Assembly: GCA_003219095.1 (NCBI GenBank)
Contig: QHPM01000319.1
Coordinates: 1 to 7,701 of the forward strand
Length of the DNA: 7,701 nucleotides
Source: Verrucomicrobiota bacterium
GTDB lineage: Bacteria > Verrucomicrobiota > Verrucomicrobiia > Chthoniobacterales > UBA10450
Direction: 5' to 3'
How positions within the stretch are numbered: the stretch's first letter is position 1; each line of letters opens with the position of its first letter. The translations under genes and the position numbers were made by a program. The notes beneath the pieces are model-generated. The model made no database searches. It was given only the letters and a program-made list of their open reading frames with translations, and was not told where the DNA came from. Positions 5,279 through 7,701 of the stretch are shown piece after piece.

Positions 5279-7478
5279 ACGCCGCAACGCGCTTGGCGTG
5301 TTCGTCGCCGCGATGCTCCCGGTAACCTTCAGCCTCCTCCTTCTCGCGCATGATCCCCTTATTTTTTGGAACGACGATTACGAAATTTCCATCCTGCCAG
5401 TTTTCGCTGACATAGCGCGAGCATGGAATCATGGCGAGTTTCCACTCCTTAGCCCATACTCCTGGGTCTGTGGAAATCTCGCGGGCGAATTTCAATATGG
5501 CGTTTTCTCCGTTTTCATTAATGCGCTGATTGTCTGCGTTTGGAAGTTGCCGCTGAAGTTTTCACAACAGGCGGCAGCCCTTTCCATTGCACACCTCGCG
5601 GTTCTCAGTGCCGGCGCATTTTCGCTCGCGCGCGGCCGTAAGCTATCGGTTCCGTTATCTCTTTTCGTGGCCCTGGTCGCATCGCTGAATGGCTGGATCA
5701 TTTGCTGGGGCGCGACCGACTGGTTTGGGGCGCTCGGCGCGTTCACCTGGCTGCCGTGGGCGTGGTGGGCGGCGGAACGGGCGCTTGATCCGACGCGTTC
5801 GCACTGGCGTTTTCTTTGGCCCGCGCCTTTCGTTTATCTGCTCGCCACAGGGGGCTTTCCTTACACGGTCTTGATGTTGGCGTTAGTATTGGCGTGCCTA
5901 GCGCTGCGCGCCCTGTTCGAGGTAGGTGACATTACCAGCTCGGCTCGGACTCGACCCCTAAGGGGGCTTGCGCGGCTAACAAGAATTTGGCCGCTGCTCG
6001 CTGGCGTCCTGCTCGGTCTCGGGCTCGCTGCCCCGGCCTGGCTGGCACTGCTCGACTACGTCCAAGGCTCCGCCCGCGAATCGCTTCATCCCTCCGCTCA
6101 TTGGCAATGGCTCGTTCCGTGGAATGCATGGCCGGGCTTGATCCTGCCATCGTGGACGGTGAACTGGTTGAATTTTTCATCGCGGTTAATGTCACATGGC
6201 GCGACAGAACTTGCCTGTGGTCTCATTCCGCCCGTCGCCCTGCTCAGCGGTTTCATTGTTAACGGCCGCATCCTTCTCAGAAAAATTCGCTGGGAGCTCG
6301 CCCTGCTTCTTCTTCTGTTTTTTCTGGCGATGCTTCCCACCGCCGGCGTGTTCCGCTGGAGTTTTCGCTGGCTCCCGTTCTTCCATCTCGTCCTCGCCCT
6401 TTGCGCCGCCGAAGCACTCGCGTCGTCTTCGCAAAAACAAAGACGTTTCGCCGCCTTTCTCATGCTCCTGCTCATGATCATGCTCGTACTCGGTGCCTTA
6501 GTTTTGCGAACAGGTGGCGAACATCTCTTCCCTCTCGCCTGGATTTTCCTCGGCCTCGCTTTGGTTTGGATAGTAATCGAGTCGTTCCAATCAATTTCCC
6601 CGCGCGAATGGGCTCCGGCGGCCATCGTTTTGGGAGCACTCTTCGCGACTTACATCTGCATTCCGCCAAACTCGGGGGTACCCAAATACAATCTTGCCCA
6701 ATCCTTGTTAGAACCGCAGCCACTCGATCCGCAGCGTCTTTACCTCAGCGTTTATCCGCCACCAGAAAAATTTTATCGAACGGAAGAAAAACCGTCGCCG
6801 GTCGGCCAGGTTATCCGACTCGGCAGCGCCTCAATGTGGGCGGGCCTGCGTTTCGTTAATGGCTATAGTCCAATCCGTCCTGCCGGGGTGGCACGCGAAT
6901 TTGCGAGCGCCATTCATGGCGAAGTCGATCCCGACCTGGCGCAATGGCTTTTGCAGCATGTAACTGGTGAAAACGAACTACTCGAGCGCATCGGCATTGA
7001 TGGAATCATTGTCGCGCGTGAGTTCGATTTCACTCCACAACCGGCAGCCGAATGGGAATTGGCAACCGAGGCCGCTGAAGGCCGCGTTTTTCATCGCCGC
7101 AACAAAGCGATGCCAGTGGTTCGTTCCGTGAATTTCTTTGGAAGAAACTCGATCGCAAAAATCACGGACATCGTCGCACGGCGAAATTGGGTCAGCGCAT
7201 CAGTTGCGGCTCCCGACGGAGATCAGCCAGCTCTGATCGCATTCTCCCGTCCGTTTTTCCAAGGCTATCGAGCACGAATTGGTGGGCGCAACCTCGCCGT
7301 CTTTTCTGAACGCAATTTGATTCCGCTGGTCGAGGTCCCGCCGGGAACCCACGGTCGCCTCACCCTTTATTACCGGCCCGATTGGCTGATTTATGGAAGC
7401 GGGATGGCGATTACCTCGGCCGTCGTTTGGCTCATCTGCGCTTTTTTCGCAATGCGACGGCCGGTTCAGCCCGCATAA
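5229..7478 (+). CDS. YfhO-like polytopic membrane protein (GT-C type)
   Basis: This is a large inner-membrane protein resembling the YfhO family, whose members are GT-C-fold proteins linked to sugar transfer onto cell-envelope polymers in Firmicutes. The acceptor here is unknown. The maximal frame has 749 aa from GTG 5229. The first membrane helix is at about 22-40, followed by the acidic loop FWNDDYE (46-52) where GT-C enzymes place catalytic or metal-binding acids, then HGEFPLLSPYSWVCGN (68-83). About ten more hydrophobic segments follow to about residue 480. The soluble, probably periplasmic, part contains VNGYSP (about 543-548), ERIGIDGIIV, FFQGYRARIGG (about 674) and a Y-x-P motif (YYRPDW, about 712), all typical of YfhO C-termini. 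One last helix is at about 718-741. The first 18 codons fall in the palindromic repeat, so the real start may be GTG 5298 or ATG 5313. It is probably co-transcribed with the hydrolase upstream. Confidence 0.8.
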   Translation: MNGAPQSPIANHRSPFTRRNALGVFVAAMLPVTFSLLLLAHDPLIFWNDDYEISILPVFADIARAWNHGEFPLLSPYSWVCGNLAGEFQYGVFSVFINALIVCVWKLPLKFSQQAAALSIAHLAVLSAGAFSLARGRKLSVPLSLFVALVASLNGWIICWGATDWFGALGAFTWLPWAWWAAERALDPTRSHWRFLWPAPFVYLLATGGFPYTVLMLALVLACLALRALFEVGDITSSARTRPLRGLARLTRIWPLLAGVLLGLGLAAPAWLALLDYVQGSARESLHPSAHWQWLVPWNAWPGLILPSWTVNWLNFSSRLMSHGATELACGLIPPVALLSGFIVNGRILLRKIRWELALLLLLFFLAMLPTAGVFRWSFRWLPFFHLVLALCAAEALASSSQKQRRFAAFLMLLLMIMLVLGALVLRTGGEHLFPLAWIFLGLALVWIVIESFQSISPREWAPAAIVLGALFATYICIPPNSGVPKYNLAQSLLEPQPLDPQRLYLSVYPPPEKFYRTEEKPSPVGQVIRLGSASMWAGLRFVNGYSPIRPAGVAREFASAIHGEVDPDLAQWLLQHVTGENELLERIGIDGIIVAREFDFTPQPAAEWELATEAAEGRVFHRRNKAMPVVRSVNFFGRNSIAKITDIVARRNWVSASVAAPDGDQPALIAFSRPFFQGYRARIGGRNLAVFSERNLIPLVEVPPGTHGRLTLYYRPDWLIYGSGMAITSAVVWLICAFFAMRRPVQPA

Positions 7479-7502
7479 CCAGCGGCTTTTCTACAAATCA
7501 GA

Positions 7503-7544
7503 GTTAACAACTTGGTGTTGCAGGTGCGATAGTGAATTGTTAAC
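7503..7544. repeat. Inverted repeat between convergent genes
   Basis: GTTAACAA (7503-7510) pairs perfectly with TTGTTAAC (7537-7544) around a 26-nt loop. A small inner hairpin is possible (CAAC 7508-7511 with GTTG 7517-7520). It lies in the 151-bp gap between the YfhO-like stop and the stop of the minus-strand gene at the window end. It could act as a bidirectional transcription end or a protein-binding site, but it is AT-rich in the stem and lacks a flanking T-run. The rest of the gap holds only a weak GGGAG/CTCCC hairpin (7583-7602). Confidence 0.4.
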
Positions 7545-7629
7545 CCGCCCGGAATTGGAAGACAGGCGCGGCGAAGGAGTCCGGGAGGGCGGGTGCGCTC
7601 CCAAGAGGAAATTGAAGAGCTAGTAGTCC

Positions 7630-7701
7630 TCAATCCGCGATCGTAAAAATTTCCACCGGCACATCGACCCCTTTGACCTGCTGCGGGGGTAATGCGCGCA
7701 A
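7630..7701 (-). CDS. C-terminal end of a gene, possibly a class III adenylate/guanylate cyclase
   Basis: The minus strand from the window edge reads 23 sense codons, LRALPPQQVKGVDVPVEIFT then IAD, and stops at TGA 7632-7630. The pattern QVKGVxxPVEIFxI resembles the strand that ends class III nucleotide cyclase domains, where a V-K-G-x-x-x-P-V-x-(V/I)-(Y/F) sequence closes the fold. Such enzymes make cyclic nucleotides for signalling. Too little is present to see catalytic residues or the partner domain. The reading frame is clear; the family call is tentative. The gene converges on the YfhO-like gene. Confidence 0.5.
   Translation of the reverse strand: MRALPPQQVKGVDVPVEIFTIAD

Noticed and set aside
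6098..6625. A 175-codon minus-strand frame and overlapping plus-strand frames in the YfhO-like gene
   Set aside because: The products are low-complexity and rich in Arg, Lys and Ser, as expected for shadows of a GC-rich membrane-protein gene.
7583..7602. GGGAG/CTCCC hairpin as a terminator
   Set aside because: The stem is only 5 bp with a 10-nt loop and no T-run follows on either strand.
7393..7623. A 76-codon plus-strand frame running past the YfhO-like stop
   Set aside because: Its first third overlaps the YfhO-like C-terminus in another frame, the start lacks a ribosome-binding site, and the product shows no motif.

Overview
This window is a compact, moderately GC-rich bacterial chromosome segment dominated by housekeeping genes. 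I see no prophage, transposase, CRISPR array, rRNA or tRNA. Gene content and style suggest a Gram-negative soil or aquatic bacterium: a signal-peptide MsrA, a ComEC whose C-terminal remnant ends in YLTGETF..., an NAPE-PLD-like metallo-hydrolase, a YfhO-like membrane protein and non-ATG starts with weak Shine-Dalgarno sequences. Verrucomicrobiota (Chthoniobacterales-like) is my tentative guess; it is inference only.

Layout from left to right. (1) At 1-385 (-) is the N-terminal part of an exported peptide methionine sulfoxide reductase A, cut by the window edge. (2) At 472-831 (-) is a small protein of unknown family. (3) At 943-1563 (+) is trmB, the tRNA m7G46 methyltransferase. (4) At 1524-3712 (-) is comEC, damaged near its 3' end. 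A 189-bp stretch identical to part of the unknown gene (629-817) sits inside it (1752-1940), apparently in place of about 100 codons of the beta-lactamase-like domain. The open frame therefore ends at 1727, while the true comEC C-terminus remains out of frame at 1524-1751. (5) At 3727-4206 (-) is a short 5-formyltetrahydrofolate cyclo-ligase, directly upstream of comEC and probably in its operon. (6) At about 4228-5208 (+) is an NAPE-PLD/UlaG-type metallo-beta-lactamase-fold hydrolase, divergent from the cyclo-ligase. (7) At 5229-7478 (+) is a YfhO-like polytopic membrane protein, separated from gene 6 by a palindrome-rich repeat. (8) At 7630-7701 (-) is the last 23 codons of a gene resembling the end of a class III nucleotide cyclase.

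The genes do not form one pathway. They are a set of short transcription units: cyclo-ligase-comEC on the minus strand, hydrolase-yfhO-like on the plus strand, and single genes around them. The most notable feature is the perfect 189-bp duplication that makes a chimeric comEC. It is either a recent templated rearrangement or an assembly error, and read-level data would decide. I found no convincing evidence of a new multi-gene biological system.
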